The notes under the pieces: generated by a model
The model's input: only the letters and a program-made list of their open reading frames with translations
Database searches by the model: none
Told to the model about the DNA's origin: nothing
Shown: positions 1-39,039 of the stretch, in pieces
Position numbering within the stretch: the stretch's first letter is position 1
Layout of the letters: every line of letters begins with the position of its first letter
Source: Synaphobranchus kaupii
Taxonomy: Eukaryota > Chordata > Actinopteri > Anguilliformes > Synaphobranchidae
Reading direction: 5' to 3'
Assembly: GCA_029718625.1 (NCBI GenBank)
Contig: CM056380.1
Coordinates: 104,950,948-105,014,947, forward strand
DNA: 64,000 nt
Position numbers and translations under genes: made by a program

Positions 1-2877
1 TCCTGGGAGGAGGAGGGGTGGGGTTAAACCAAAAACACTCAACCACGAACACACAAAGCTCACACACATGGCACCCCGGTTTCACGACAATCACACACTT
101 AAACGGCACAAAATCATGTGGCAATCCTGCCATTCGTATAGTACTCGGTGTGCTAGGGCTAGTCATATTTAAATTCAAATGTGCCTTACGTAGGAAACCA
201 TATATAATCTTTTTCATAATGTGTGTGTACTGAAAATAAAACGTTGCAAATTGGAAACCGTTACTGCTCGTTGCCGTGACATACAGAGCACGGAAATGCC
301 TGAATCGACGGATAGACACAGAAGAACAGACAGTACCTCCAGATCTTTACTTGCCTCAAGGCTGCCAATGGTATCATCTTCATCCTGTTGGAAATAATCA
401 GTACTTTGATCTGGGAACAACTCCAGTTAATCAACACAAAACCGCCTGAGGAACAGCCAGTCTTCACTGAAGAATCACATTACCCCAAATATTCACCTCT
501 CTACCTGGCTTGCTTCCCTACATCACCCCAGCCTCTGTCATTCTACCTGGCCTGCTGTCCCACACGCCATGTTTCAGTCACTGACATAAAAGTGGTTCAT
601 AAGGGCAAAAACATAGCCCCCCCCCCCCAAAAATGGAGGGACTACATATAAAAAGGGCTGTAATTCCTACACGGATTACCCAACATCGATGTAAATACCC
701 ACTACGTAATGCATGCTGGGATAGGCTCAAGCGCCCCCTGCAATTATGTAAGTCTGTACATGGGGGAAAAAAAAAATGTATGGTTGATATAATAATAATA
801 TACTTTATTTATGCAGTTGTGCAGCCCAAAAGTGAGGAAAAATTGAAATGATAAAATAATGAAATGGCTCAGAAAATAGTGCTTTACACTAAATTCATCA
901 ATTTTTTCAATTGAAATTTAATTATAACGATATTTATCACACAAAAGCTTTGTGAAGATGGCAGTGGAACATTGTAAAACGAGTCCGTACACGATTACAG
1001 TATCTCCGCAGAGATTTCCCCCCACACATAATACACCCCAATCAACCGCCAACCTCGTCCTCTCACACAGACACACACCCCCATCACAACCAAAGCCATT
1101 GCTAAGTTACAGCTTTCTCCATTTCAACCAACTCCTCTCACATGTAATGCCCGCCACTCATCTCCCCCGACTCCACCTCCACCCACACACACACACACAG
1201 AATACAGCCCAATCAACCCCTCACACGCAATGCCCGCCACTCATCTCCCTCCCCCCTCCCCCGTCTCCACCCACACACACACACACACAGAATACACCCC
1301 AACCTCACTCTCTTCCGTAGAAACACCCCTTTCACAACCAAAGCTATTACTATGACAGATAAATGCAGTTACTTTCCATATAGGCAATGTATTTCAAAGG
1401 GTTTTCACCCCAGCGCTCTGTTTCCCATGCATCATAACCATATTTAATATGAACGTTGATGGATAAAAATGATTAAGCATCAGATTCAGTTTAATTTAGT
1501 CTATTAATTATGTTTCTGAGGACAGTAAAAAGTGAAATATTGGGCCCTAGTTACAGCCACACTGCCAGTTGCCAGCGTACAGCTGACAGAGGCAGAAGAT
1601 AAGACAAGGGAAAGAGTGAGTGTGGGTTTCTGTAAAGTCTGCACTTCCTGTGTGAATCATAGTGGTGTTTTTGAAAGCTGCACGCTCAATGTTCCGCTTC
1701 ACGCTTTCCTTTTAAAAATATGCATCGCGCTTCGACGTTCATTACCCGACGTTCCTCACAAACAAGTAACTGAAGCATCTTCCTTTTTCCATCAACAAAG
1801 TTAGCATACCATGCTATTAGCTTTATATTTCATCGGTGTCCCAAAAACCCTCCTGTATCCAAAAAATGTTATCGTTGTGAACTGCAAAAAAAAAAAAAAA
1901 AACTACTTATTTTATCAATTTTCCAGGACAGCATTATAGTTTAGTCGCATGGGTCTTTGGACAAACTTTAGTAGTTGTTGAGTTGTGAGGCACATGAACA
2001 TACAAAGTTAATGTACTAAAGTGCTGTAATGAGACAGTGCTACCAAACTACTGCATGTGATGATACAAATGCTCTTCCTTGGCATGAGTTTGTGAATGTG
2101 TTATGTGCTTGAAGGGCTCACAAGTGTGTTTATGTTTAAGTGCGTGTAGGTGCATGGATGAGTACATGTACTGATCTCACAGCTGGTGTGTGTGTGTGTG
2201 TGTGTGTGTCCTATGCATCATTTATCTGGCCCTCATTCAGGTCTGATACTTGTGGCTAGAAAGTTTCCGCTCAGACAGACAGACACTCACACAGCTGAGA
2301 CATGGAGGTAGGGTCGAGGGGGGGCAGAGAGAGAGAGAAGGCTGAGCACAGACCAGGCTGAATACCCAAATGCTTCTGAGCTCACATCACTCCAATACCA
2401 CTTATCTACTATTGTCGTAAATACCGTTTCATGATTACATTTCTTTTGTATTGGTTTGGTTTGTATTTGTGTACATATTCTGATTAAGGGAAAAGTTCCC
2501 TCTATGGGAAACAAGACCAATATTGTTGCTATAAAACATTCACTGTTGCTCAGGTTTTATGGTGTGTTGTTTAGGGAATGCTCTGGGGTGTATTATTTAG
2601 GGAACGCTCTTGGGGTGTGCTGTTTAGGGAATGCTCTCGGGGTGCGTCGTTTGTTTTTCGGAATGATCAGTTGTTGTGCTCAACAGGGGCAGTGGGCGGG
2701 TACAGGTTCGTACGGACAGTCACCTGTTGGTCTGGGCCTCTGACCGCCGCCTCTGTCCCACTGCTGGTATCCTGCTTTCGTTTCTTCTGCATGGCCCAAG
2801 ACACAAACACACAAACGCACACAGAGAAAGTGCCGTTTAAACCCTACGTCTGCTACCGACTGCCTCCCCAGATGCAC
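1..2877. other. Gene-free flank downstream of uba1
   Basis: No convincing gene. It contains a C-run at 619-628, CA/CT-rich low-complexity DNA at 1015-1315, an A-run near 1886, and (TG)n at 2185-2209. The open frames here are low complexity or short and look like chance. Confidence 0.6.
2555..2650. repeat. Short tandem repeat, about 30-bp unit, three copies
   Basis: The phrase GTTTAGGGAATGCTCTGGGG recurs three times with small changes (TTATTTAGGGAACGCTCTTGGGG, then GTTTAGGGAATGCTCTCGGGG). No known function. Confidence 0.75.
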
Positions 2878-3075
2878 CCCGCTGCTCCAACTCTGGCCCC
2901 TGGAGAGCCATAGGCTCTGTTGCCATTGTTTTTTTTTCCTTACAGTCAGCGACCAAATCAGGCCCAATAAACTGGCTGAGGTTGAGTTGTGTAATTAATT
3001 GACCAATTAACTGCTGAGTAACAAAAGCACCAGACCCCTCTGGACTCTCCAGGACGGGGGTTGGGTGAACCCCAA
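2878..3075. repeat. Dispersed repeat, copy 1 (family also at 62768-62965)
   Basis: Begins with a CTGGAGAGCCATAGG phrase, has TTAACTGCTGAG in the middle, and ends with CCAGGACGGGGGTTGGGTGAACC. A diverged copy in the same orientation lies near the right edge of the window. It resembles a common fish short dispersed repeat; I cannot assign a class. Confidence 0.6.
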
Positions 3076-3771
3076 GAGACTCCGCAGCTCTCCAGACCCA
3101 GCGTTGGGGCTCCTGCGTTAGACGGCGGTTTTTTGAAGGTGGCATTCTTACCCCAGCGTAGTCGGAGAGATTAACGACCCTCTCTCTCGCAATGGGGGAC
3201 CTGGAAAAAAAACAAAAAAACAATTAAACTTAGTCAAACTTGTTTGAATGATATTATGAAGCAGGCGGCAGGGTTTCGACTGAGAACTCAATTCTCTTTT
3301 GTATTATGGACCTGGGGTTTCAAAGGAGGTAATAAATGCAACGGAATGTGTAGCCAATCAGAGGTAGCGGATTAGGATGCATAAATTCCTCAGATTAAAT
3401 AGCATCAATTTCATTCTATTTATATAGCATCAATTGCATTTTATTTGCTTACCAGTTGTGCTTTTATACAGTCGAATACTGAAGCGGTTTGAGTACCTCA
3501 GCCAACTTTTATTTGCCAACCTTTGGGTTACGGTCTGGACTTCCTAACCACTGTAACACACCACATCCATGACAAAACTATCACAGAAAAAAAAATAAAA
3601 ATTACCATCCACGTTACAAAACAAGCTATTTTTCATTATTCTGGATGGCTGTAATCTCCATGGGCACCTGGGTTTAAAATGGAAACGCTGAGACCAGAGA
3701 TCTCCAGCTCCCTGCCAGCTAAAAGGGAACTACTGACCTGAGAGCCCTAGAATCCATACTGTGATATACTG
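3076..3771. other. No feature seen
   Basis: AT-rich sequence with short A-runs. No open frame with recognisable content, no repeat structure I could support. Confidence 0.5.
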
Positions 3772-3864
3772 CTCCATCTGACCCTTCTGTACCTCATCAA
3801 TAATATCACTGACCCTTCTGTAGCTCATCAATAATATCACTGACCCTTCTGTACCTCATCAATA
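3772..3864. repeat. 31-bp minisatellite, left stump
   Basis: About three copies of AATATCACTGACCCTTCTG followed by TA(C/G)CTCATCAAT. The same array continues at 8483. The gap between is a transposon, so this is one array split by insertion. Confidence 0.92.
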
Positions 3865-4743
3865 CAGTTTTTTATGATTGCTAAAAAGCTTTGATCCATT
3901 CTGAAGACACATTTTCACAACTCCTCACACAGTTAACACAGCAGCGGTCTGTCTGTTGGGGGCCATACCATTAACACATTTGTTGTTGATAAAGACACAA
4001 AAGGCATTCAATGAACACATTTTCACATAACTTGAATTTATTTTTCGCACAAGCTCATCCACCACCTAAACTCTATTTTTACAGCAAAATTTGCAATTGC
4101 TTGCACACTCTATTTCAAAAGTGATAATCATATGTTCAAAACCTCACATATATTACTGTAAAGCTACAGTGAACAGCAGTTCACATTCTACATTGAAACA
4201 CATGCTTCTTCGCCAAACAACTTATATTCATATATTGTTCAAGAGAAAGAGCTGATTGAAGTTATGTAAATAGACCAAGCACAGCTGCATCCCTGTAACA
4301 CTGGTGGCAGGTAGGGCTAGTAGGGCAGGTAGGGCAGGTAGGGCTAGTAGGGCCAGTAGCTATTTGAAATCCCCCGGGGCTCTTGCCCCTCCCCTACCCT
4401 GAGGCTCAGAACACTTTCTTTTTAGGTCATGGCCTATCCTGCTACTCTGTATAGCGTCTTTGTGTTTTAAATATTACATTTTAAATTTGATCTCTTAGAT
4501 CGTTATTAAATTATATTTCTTTTCCTTTCTTTTTTTTTCTTTAATGCATCTCTTTTCTGCATTATTTATAAAGTGTATTGGGACCATGCTGCATGGCAAT
4601 TCTGCACTTTAAATAAAAATTGGTTGATTGATTCCCATCTGACATGGAGACGTACCCAGGTGTTCAGGTTCTTTGAATTCCCATGACCATATAAAAAAGC
4701 AGAGCTCTTTGGAATGATTTTAGAAGAGAAAATGCTTGGACAA

Positions 4744-4895
4744 AGATGAGGAAGAGGGAGAGGAATGGTTGGACAAGGGAGAGGAATGGTTAGACAAGGG
4801 AGAGGAATGGTTGGACAAGGGAGAGGAATGATTGGACAAGGGAGAAGAATGGTTGGACAAGGGAGAGGAATGGTTGGACAAGGGAGAGGAAGAGG
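4744..4895 (+). repeat. 21-bp in-frame tandem repeat in the transposase N-terminus
   Basis: Seven copies of roughly GGAATGGTTGGACAAGGGAGA, encoding repeated GMVGQGR-type heptads. The unit is a multiple of three, so the frame is kept. It makes a basic Gly/Gln/Arg-rich tail ahead of the DNA-binding part. Confidence 0.9.
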
Positions 4896-5342
4896 GAGAG
4901 GAGTACAAATGTGTGGTGGCGCTCAAAGAAGGGTACGAGCTTCTGTCATGGATGAAATTAGAGCCACCATCATAGATCATGTCATAAACCATGGTCTATC
5001 ACTGAGAGAGGCTAGTCAAAGAGTGCAGCCAAATCTCAGTCGGTCAACAGTCTCATCTATTGTGCGGACCTTTCGACAAACCAACAGGTAAAATACATTG
5101 TACAGTGGCTTCTGCTGCTATGCATAATGCATTTACTGTAGTCACAGTAACGATAGGCCTCCTGTCCCACTGCTAATGTGTGATTATTGTTGTTCTCCTT
5201 AAGGACCCAAAGGCTACCTCCCTCAGGGGGAAGAGAAAAGCTCCTCACGGCAGAACAAGAGCACGCGACTGTGAACATGGTCGTTGCTGACAGTGGCATC
5301 AAGCTGAACGAAATTCAGGCCAGAGTCATTGAAGACAACATT

Positions 5343-6118
5343 TGTTGTGTGTGTGCCTGTCTCTCTCTCGTTCTTCTCTGTCATTTTCTGCAGGAGTCCA
5401 TCATCATTGGTCCAATCTGCTGTCTATCATCATCACACCAATACCTCTATGTCCCGCCTCCACCAATCAGAGCTCCACACCATTCTGGCTCCTCCAATCA
5501 ACGGCTACCCCTCTTTATTTAAACCCATGACTTCCGGTTTTTGCTGTCTGCCATTTTTGTTGTATTTTTCTTCCTGCTTACCCCTTACGACTTGTTTGCT
5601 ATCCTTTTTGTTATTTGAACTGTTTGGTCTTGTGTTTTGTGTGGCCACCATGAGGACTTGGGACAGGGTAAGAGAGAGGCCTCTGTATACTTGCACACTT
5701 AGTTTTTAGTACTGTTTAGAGACACTAGTTTAGGAGGGATCGCCACCCACTGTATTTCTGTTTGGTTAGCTAGAGTAGAGAGTTAGGTTTTGTCTTGGTT
5801 GTGAATATAGGTACCTCATTTAGACAGCGTTTCTCTTTTTGGTTTCAGCTAGCATTGTTTTGTTTTATTGAGTTATTTTTGTTGGCAACACTCAGGTCCC
5901 CTGACCTCAGTTGTGTGTCTTGTGCTTTGTCTTGTGTGTACTGTAAATATTGTAAATAATTATATATATATATATATATATATTTCACCAGTAAAAAGCC
6001 TTTCACTTGGCAGTCCGGTTTTGCAGTACTTTATTATTCTTGCACAATTGCACTACACTTAATATCACCCGGTCACAAGTAAAACGTTGGTACCCCTAGA
6101 CCAATTGGGGTTGTAACA
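5343..6118. mobile_element. Solo LTR inserted in the transposase gene (776 bp)
   Basis: Begins TGTTGTGTG and ends GTTGTAACA, the TG...CA pattern with inverted tips. It is flanked by the exact 5-bp duplication ACATT (5338-5342 and 6119-6123). Removing it restores the transposase reading across the joint. It holds a TTTATTTAAA box near 5514 and a (TA)n tract at 5961-5983. A 5-bp duplication suits Gypsy or Copia retrotransposons. No internal coding region remains. Confidence 0.82.
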
Positions 6119-6845
6119 ACATTGTCTTTGAAAATATTGAAAACGTCAGCCTAACAACACTTGTTCGGACTCTGGCCAAACACTGAGTCCGAATGAAGCA
6201 GTTGTACACTCTTCCTTTTGAAAGGAACAGTGAGCGCGTCAAGGGACTGCGGCACAAATATGTCCAGGTAAGATGTCTGTCCAATACAGCTATTACTGTA
6301 ATATAGTGAGTTTTACAGTAAACTCTCATAAACTTTGGGTACAGTAGGACATGCAGTGTGTATACAGTAAAGCACGTACTTACATGTACTCTGTTTGATT
6401 CTTTCCAGAGAGTGATGGAGTTGGAGGCTAGTCAGACCCCACGTGTCATGATCTATGTTGATGAGGCCGGCTTCAACTTAGGGGAAAAAGGCGCAGACGC
6501 AGGCGAAACATAATTGGCAAAGGGCCACAGTCGACGTGCCAGGCCAGAGAGGAGCGAACATCACCATGTGTGCAGCTATATCGGAGAATGGCCTGGTGCT
6601 GCACACGTGTAGGATTGGCCCATATAACACCGAGCGCCTTCTCCTGTTTCTAGAGGAGTTGCACAGAAGGCTTGTGCCGGAGGGGGAAAGGGGGCAGGTG
6701 AGAGACAACCCTGCAAACTTTGTGATTACATGGGACAATGTGGCCTTCCAGCATTCCCATGCAATCCCAGACTGGCTTGCTGCTCATCCGAGTATGCTGT
6801 CCCTTTTCCTCCCCCCCCTACTCGCCTTTCCTGAATCCTCTATAG

Positions 6846-7567
6846 CAGTGGTTCTCAACCCTGGTCCTGGGGACCCCCTGTGTATGCTGGTTTTCATTCC
6901 AACCACAATTGCAATACCAGAATTTGAACAAGCTGTTATTTTTTCTTAATTAGGTGTTTTTATTGTATGGAGAGAACACTTTAAACTCTTTACTCTCTTA
7001 AGCCACGTTATGTTAGCAATAGCTATGCATGCCATGAAGAAAAAAAATCCCATGTTCGTTATGCTCATATTGCAAACAATTACAAAGAAGAGGTAAGAAC
7101 TCAGGTGAATAGGCTCCTAATTAGGTAATTGAACACAAGTTTAAGTTCCCTCATAATTTTTTCCTTAAACTTAACACAATGCAGGTTTGGCTCATTATCA
7201 TTTGCTTTGTCTTTGAATTCTTCATTATTTACCAAACAGTTAGTTTTAGTGGCCATGTGTCCACAATTTCACCAATTATGAGCCAATTGATTCACCTCAG
7301 TCTTTAATTTGATCAGTTAAAACATTTTTTACCTCCTTTTAATTGTTTACAATACAGCACAATGTGAATATTGGACTTTTATTCTTCATGGCATGCATAG
7401 CTATTACTAACATAATGTGGCTTAAGAATGTAAATAATCCCTCTAAACATTAAAAACACCTAATTAAGAAAAATTAACAGCTTGTTAAAATTCAAGTATT
7501 GCAATTGTGGTTAGAACGAAAACCAGCATATACAGTGGTACTCCAGGACCAGGGTTGAGAACCACTG
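6846..7567. mobile_element. hAT-like foldback MITE with long inverted repeats (722 bp)
   Basis: The ends are CAGTGGTTCTCAACCCTGG and its reverse complement; the arms match for about 230 bp each. No coding. The CAGTGGTTCTCAA tip is typical of hAT-derived non-autonomous elements. The flanks are CTCTATAG and CTATAGAG: they share CTATAG but are reverse complements of each other rather than a clean 8-bp direct repeat. Confidence 0.85.
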
Positions 7568-8482
7568 CTATAGAGGAATTATTTTCATGTTGAAGGTGGA
7601 AAGTCTTCGACCATCGTCCGCATGACCAAATGTCGCTCCTTGAGGCTATGGATGCTGGGTGCCGTGACATCACCTCTGAACACTGCCAGGGGTGGATGAG
7701 ACATGCCAAAAGATTTTTCCCAAGATGTATAGCACGAGAGAATATAAGGTACGATGTAGACAAAAATATGTGGCCAAACGCAGAAGACCGAGTCGATTAG
7801 TGAAAGAAATGACTGTATTCTGACTGTATTTTTCAAGACACTCCGGCCGCTTGTTTTGATGATATTGGCGAATTGTCTCGCCGGGATAATTTTGTTTGTG
7901 GTCGTCACCATGGAGACGCATTCACAACATATGCTCGGGAATGTCCATTGGATCTGCAGGAGCAAAGTTTACCATCGCTCTTCACCGGAGTTGAAGATGT
8001 CGGGACTGATCCGGGAGTGCAGGAAATCTTCAAAAGACAACCAGGGAATGGAAAAGGAGAAGATAATGCGGGGAAGGAGCGAGGCGACGACTGGGAAGGT
8101 TGACGCAGTTAATTATTTACAATCAATATACTACAGTTTAAAGGTAGGACTGGCACATGTAAAATAATGTATCTTCTGTAATACCATCTGCAGTTAGTAT
8201 TTTGTAGGTCATTATGCTATGATTGACTAAATGTCCTTGCTGGAAGGAAACTGCTAGTGTTTCGATAGAATTATTTGATTTTGAGGCATGTTTGCAGTGT
8301 TTTGGTAGTATTAGTGTATATTGACAAAGTATTCTTGCATTTTGGAAACTGGTGGTGTGTTGCAAATATGTGGTTTTTACCATAACATTAACTGTTTTGC
8401 CAACTGTGTTGTAGGTGGGTTGCTGTGTTTAGAGTTTAGACAGTGTCATATTGAGAAATGCTTGCTAGCGATAGTAAAAAAC

Positions 8483-9073
8483 TAATATCACTGACCCTTC
8501 TGTACCTCATCAATAATATCACTGACCCTTCTGTACCTCATCAATAATATCACTGACCCTTCTGTACCCCATCAATAATATCACTGACCCTTCTGTACCC
8601 CATCAATAATATCACTGACCCTTCTGTACCCCATCAATAATATCACTGACCCTTCTGTACCCCATCAATAATATCACTGACCCTTCTGTACCCCATCAAT
8701 AATATCACTGACCCTTCTGTACCTCATCAATAATATCACTGACCCTTCTGTACCCCATCAATAATATCACTGACCCTTCTGCACCCCATCAATAATATCA
8801 CTGACCCTTCTGTACCCCATCAATAATATCACTGACCCTTCTGCACCCCATCAATAATATCACTGACCCTTCTGTAGCTCATCAATAATATCACTGACCC
8901 TTCTGTACCCCATCAATAATATCACTGACCCTTCTGTACCCCATCAATAATATCACTGACCCTGCTGTAGCTCATCAATAATATCACTGACCCTTCTGTA
9001 GCTCATCAATAATATCACTGACCCTTCTGTAGCTCATCAATAATATCACTGACCGTTCTGTACCCCATCAGCG
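8483..9073. repeat. 31-bp minisatellite, main array
   Basis: About 19 copies of the unit AATATCACTGACCCTTCTG plus TACCCCATCAAT, with variants (CTC, GCTC, GCACC). Interrupted on its left by the transposon at 3865-8482. Confidence 0.95.
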
Positions 9074-10654
9074 CTGCTCTGTGCCTCTGCGGGGTGAGAT
9101 GGGGTAACTAAGCATGTTTAAAATGTGAGGGGCAACAACAGCAGGAGAGAGAGAGCTGTACAGAGAAGAGGGCCTTTGTGATGTTCACTAGTCTTCGCTC
9201 GTTCAGGTTCATAGCTGTGAAGGCCCCATCGCAGCAGCCAATTGAAAGCAGTGCACGCGCGCAAAGACCAGGCAGCCCAGGCTGATCAAAAGCAAGGAAG
9301 ACGACAATCAAATCAGTTTAAAAGGAAAGCTAAGAAAGGGCCTACCAGGAAGGTGACACATCCACTTCAGTCTCCTCTGTCTCCATAGTTACGTTGTCTT
9401 CAGAGCATCTTGGTCAATGTCGTCGTGGCACCATTCTCCCTCCGAACCGGCCCAAAACAAAAAATTAAAACTTAAAACCTTGAGCAGCGCTACCTTGCTG
9501 AAGGCCTCCAAAAGGGGAAAGGCTGTTAGTCTTCCCTCACCTTTCTCTCTGAACACACCCCGCCCCTCTCGTCTCTTCCTCTCTCAAACCACATCCTGTG
9601 TGAAATAAGCACAAAACTACACGCTTCCTGTTATTTCCTCCACCTCCCCACCGACAGGCTCATTTGAGCAAGTAAAGTGCCGAGTAAAGGCATAATATAT
9701 ATTTTAAATGACGTTCGATTAAAAATTACATTTTGAAATCAAGCCCCGCAGGTCACAGCTGATTGGAAGTTCTAGGTGGCGAAAAGGAATTGAATGCGGT
9801 CAGTTTCCATGACGCTGGCCTACTTTCGTGCACGATTGCATCTGCAAAAGTAAACGCATAGATATGAATAAAGAACTGAGATCGGGACTGCCACCAAGGA
9901 ACAAAGGGCTACAGGCATGGCATTAACACTGATCTAAAGCGGAGCATGCACTCCATTATAGCACAGCGCTAAATTAAGTCAATGACTCTTCTACTCACAC
10001 ATTTAATCTCCAATGACAGCCAAGCACCGCCACACGGGCTTGGCTTCGCACAGGAATCGTTTTGCAATACGTCACACAAGGCTGGCACATACAGCTGTCC
10101 TCTGTACACGGCTACAGCCGGGCATTCCCCCACACATACGGGGCGAGATGCTCTTACAACACACTCCACTGCAATCCATGCAGTGACTCAACGAGCATCA
10201 ACCGCAGGGACTGCTGGGATCCCGAAGCCTGATTGTGGAGAGCCACGGGGTCTGACAGACCACCGTTCAGCTCAAGACATTTTTTTCCTTCTTCTGGTCC
10301 TGTTCATTCACAGTAATGGACACCCAGTGACTTTCAGCTTTGAGGAGGTGCGTCGTCCTCTCCTGGGCCGCCGTCTGGTGCGGAATAAGAGTACCGATGC
10401 TATAATGGGGAGCTGTTAGCTGCTACTGCCATTACGGTGCAGTGCTCTGAAACGTTCCCAGAATGTAGGTCTCACCACCTGTCTTCATGGTCAGGGCCGC
10501 TTGACTACAAATTAAATTCCGGGAATGTTTACCCTTATCATTCTGGGAATGTTCGGAGAATCAGGCCCGAAACCTTCCATAGTGATTGGGCCAGACATAC
10601 GCATCGCATTCAAATGTGAGATACTGAAGATAATCAAATGCACACACACGTAGA
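9074..10654. other. No gene recognised between the minisatellite and the uba1 3' end
   Basis: Moderate-GC unique-looking DNA with only short open frames that lack recognisable motifs. The 9982-10419 plus-strand frame (145 codons) has no family signature I know. Confidence 0.5.
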
Positions 10655-10672
10655 GCTGAAGTCTTTAACACC

Positions 10673-10678
10673 TTTATT
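10673..10678 (-). terminator. Distal polyadenylation signal AATAAA
   Basis: AATAAA on the minus strand followed in transcript direction by GTGTTAAAGACTT and then a GT-rich tract (CACACACACG on plus), which fits a downstream element. Alternative end for uba1. Confidence 0.45.
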
Positions 10679-11061
10679 CACGATCACACCAAGTGCTCCA
10701 TTACAGAATATCCTCAACCTTTTTTTTTTTTTTTTTTAAAGTTTTTTTTTTTTGAGTTTTAAACAAAGTAGAAAGAATACAGAGATCATGTTCTACAAGG
10801 TGTGCGCCAGAATTTACCCACCCCACCAGTCACCCCCCCCCCCCAAAAAAATTAAAAATATAAAAACAAGACAAAAACAATTATGGGGCAATGGGTTCCA
10901 GATAAAGCCAGGGAAAGCAACGTTCAGAAAGCCAACAAGAGCGCCACCTACAGGAGTACAGGGGCGTGGCGGGAAGAACACCCTCAATGCACCAGACACC
11001 TGCGGCTCCTTCCATATCTGCTACCAGGACAATGATTCAGGGACAGAAATCTGATGTGCTC

Positions 11062-11076
11062 TTTATTTAATTTATT
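11062..11076 (-). terminator. Proximal polyadenylation signals (two AATAAA)
   Basis: Two AATAAA hexamers on the minus strand (TTTATT at 11062-11067 and 11071-11076), with T-rich sequence nearby. They would end the uba1 message about 0.74 kb past the stop. Confidence 0.45.
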
Positions 11077-11785
11077 ACTTATTTTAAAATGCTTCTTCCC
11101 CAATAGACATTTTTTGGTGGCGTTAGCACCAATCATTTTAATCTGGGTAGGGTCAAAAATCCAAAGCAGACATACCCCCCACACAAAACAGTGAGAGCAA
11201 AAACAACAGAGAACGGGAGGTAGAGCAAGAGAGAGGGGGAGGGAGAGAGAAGGAAAGAAAGAGGGACATTTGAAGGAGCCTTCTTGGTGGTTTAAGGGAG
11301 TACAATGTAAAAGGGAGTAGGCATATGACAGTGCAGCTGCACAGTGAACAAAATAAAACTGAGAAGTGTTTAAGGTCTGAAGAACATGGTCCATCTCCCA
11401 CCCACACATTCCACCTAATCTACGAGTTCCCCACACATCTTTCCTACATGAAACTATGAATGATCCAATTCCCTCTCTCCCCCATACGGTTTTATTGGCT
11501 GTGGAGGTGTGAAAAAAAAAAAAAAAAAAATCACAAATCTTGATTTAAAAAAACAAAACAAAAAAAACAAACACTTCTTATTGGCTATAATTTCAAGCTA
11601 TCCACGCCCCGACTTGATTTCTCCCGCCCTCTCCCGCCATCACTTTTTGGGGTCCTCTGTCAGATATGCATCCATGATCTTTTTCTCTCTCATGCTGAAA
11701 AGCGCTTCGAACTTGTCCCTCCCACCGCCCCCGCATCCATCCCTGATCCCGGTCCCTGGCCCCGCCCCCGGCCCCGCCCACAGGC

Positions 11786-38651
<26,866 letters not shown>

Positions 38652-38890
38652 CTGGAAAACACAGTGGAGAAGTTTTTTCATTATTCTTCTGGAACCCAAA
38701 TTGTATTTGAACCCATGCAGGCCTCTCCCCAAATAATGGTATAGTGGCACTGCGCCACCTTGTAGTGAAAAACGTGACACAAAAATCTATATAATCCATC
38801 CTGTGGCATGCAAACAAACTATCTTTGTATGAAATTAGAACTACATTTTATTTTTTTCAAACGTTTTCCAAAATAATTCAATCGCAGTAT

Positions 38891-39010
38891 GCAGTAGATT
38901 TGGATGGTTCACTTTAAGGGTTGTTTCTCCTGACTCATTTTCCTATTGAACTCTATGGAAAAATAAGTCAGGAGAAACAACCCTTCAAATGACCCATCCA
39001 CATCTACTGC
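38891..39010. repeat. 120-bp hairpin (MITE-like inverted repeat)
   Basis: The arms GCAGTAGATTTGGATGG...GTTGTTTCTCCTGAC and their complement (GTCAGGAGAAACAAC...CATCCACATCTACTGC) match over about 50 bp around a short loop. Confidence 0.8.
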
Positions 39011-39039
39011 ATATCCAGCAGCAGAGTGATGGTTTGAGG

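Larger units (their letters stand above)
4765..7799 (+). pseudogene. Disrupted DDE transposase gene of the Tc1/mariner/IS630 type
   Basis: Homologous pieces in order: N-terminal repeats and a helix-turn-helix-like part (IIDHVINHGLSLREASQRV, 4765-5087), an intron 5088-5203 (CAG|GTAAAA to TTAAG), RLPPSGGREKLLTAEQEHA and on to 5342, a solo LTR, then 6124-6267, a second intron 6268-6408 (CCAG|GTAAGA to TTCCAG), then YVDEAGFNL (first Asp), a one-base frameshift near 6527, TWDNVAFQHS (second Asp, about 6730), a foldback element exactly where the third acidic residue region lies, and WRWKVFDHRPHD to a stop at 7799. Also broken by a TGA upstream of 4765 and a stop near 6182. It encodes no working protein. 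Family known from memory in fish genomes. Confidence 0.85.
3865..8482 (+). mobile_element. Tc1/mariner/IS630-like DNA transposon, 4.6 kb, with two nested insertions
   Basis: It splits the 31-bp minisatellite. The target reads CATCAATA on the left and TAATATCAC on the right, a TA duplication. The ends are inverted: CAGTTTTTTATGATTGCTA on the left, and on the right the reverse complement of GTTTTTTACTATCGCTAGC. Inside lies a broken DDE transposase gene on the plus strand. Without the two nested elements (776 bp and 722 bp) the transposon would be about 3.1 kb. It lacks two terminal bases of perfect symmetry on the right. The superfamily call rests on the TA target and the transposase motifs. 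Confidence 0.88.
10655..11785 (-). other. uba1: Probable uba1 3' UTR
   Basis: Sequence after the stop codon up to the distal polyadenylation signal. It holds A/T runs (11515-11530, 10721-10753) and no ORF of note. The length depends on which signal is used: about 0.74 kb or 1.13 kb. The limits are inferred from signals only. Confidence 0.5.

Noticed and set aside
952..1320. 122-codon Pro/His/Thr-rich plus-strand frame
   Set aside because: CA/CT low-complexity DNA; no family signature.
9982..10419. 145-codon plus-strand frame beyond the uba1 3' end
   Set aside because: No recognisable domain, splice context or codon pattern; probably chance.
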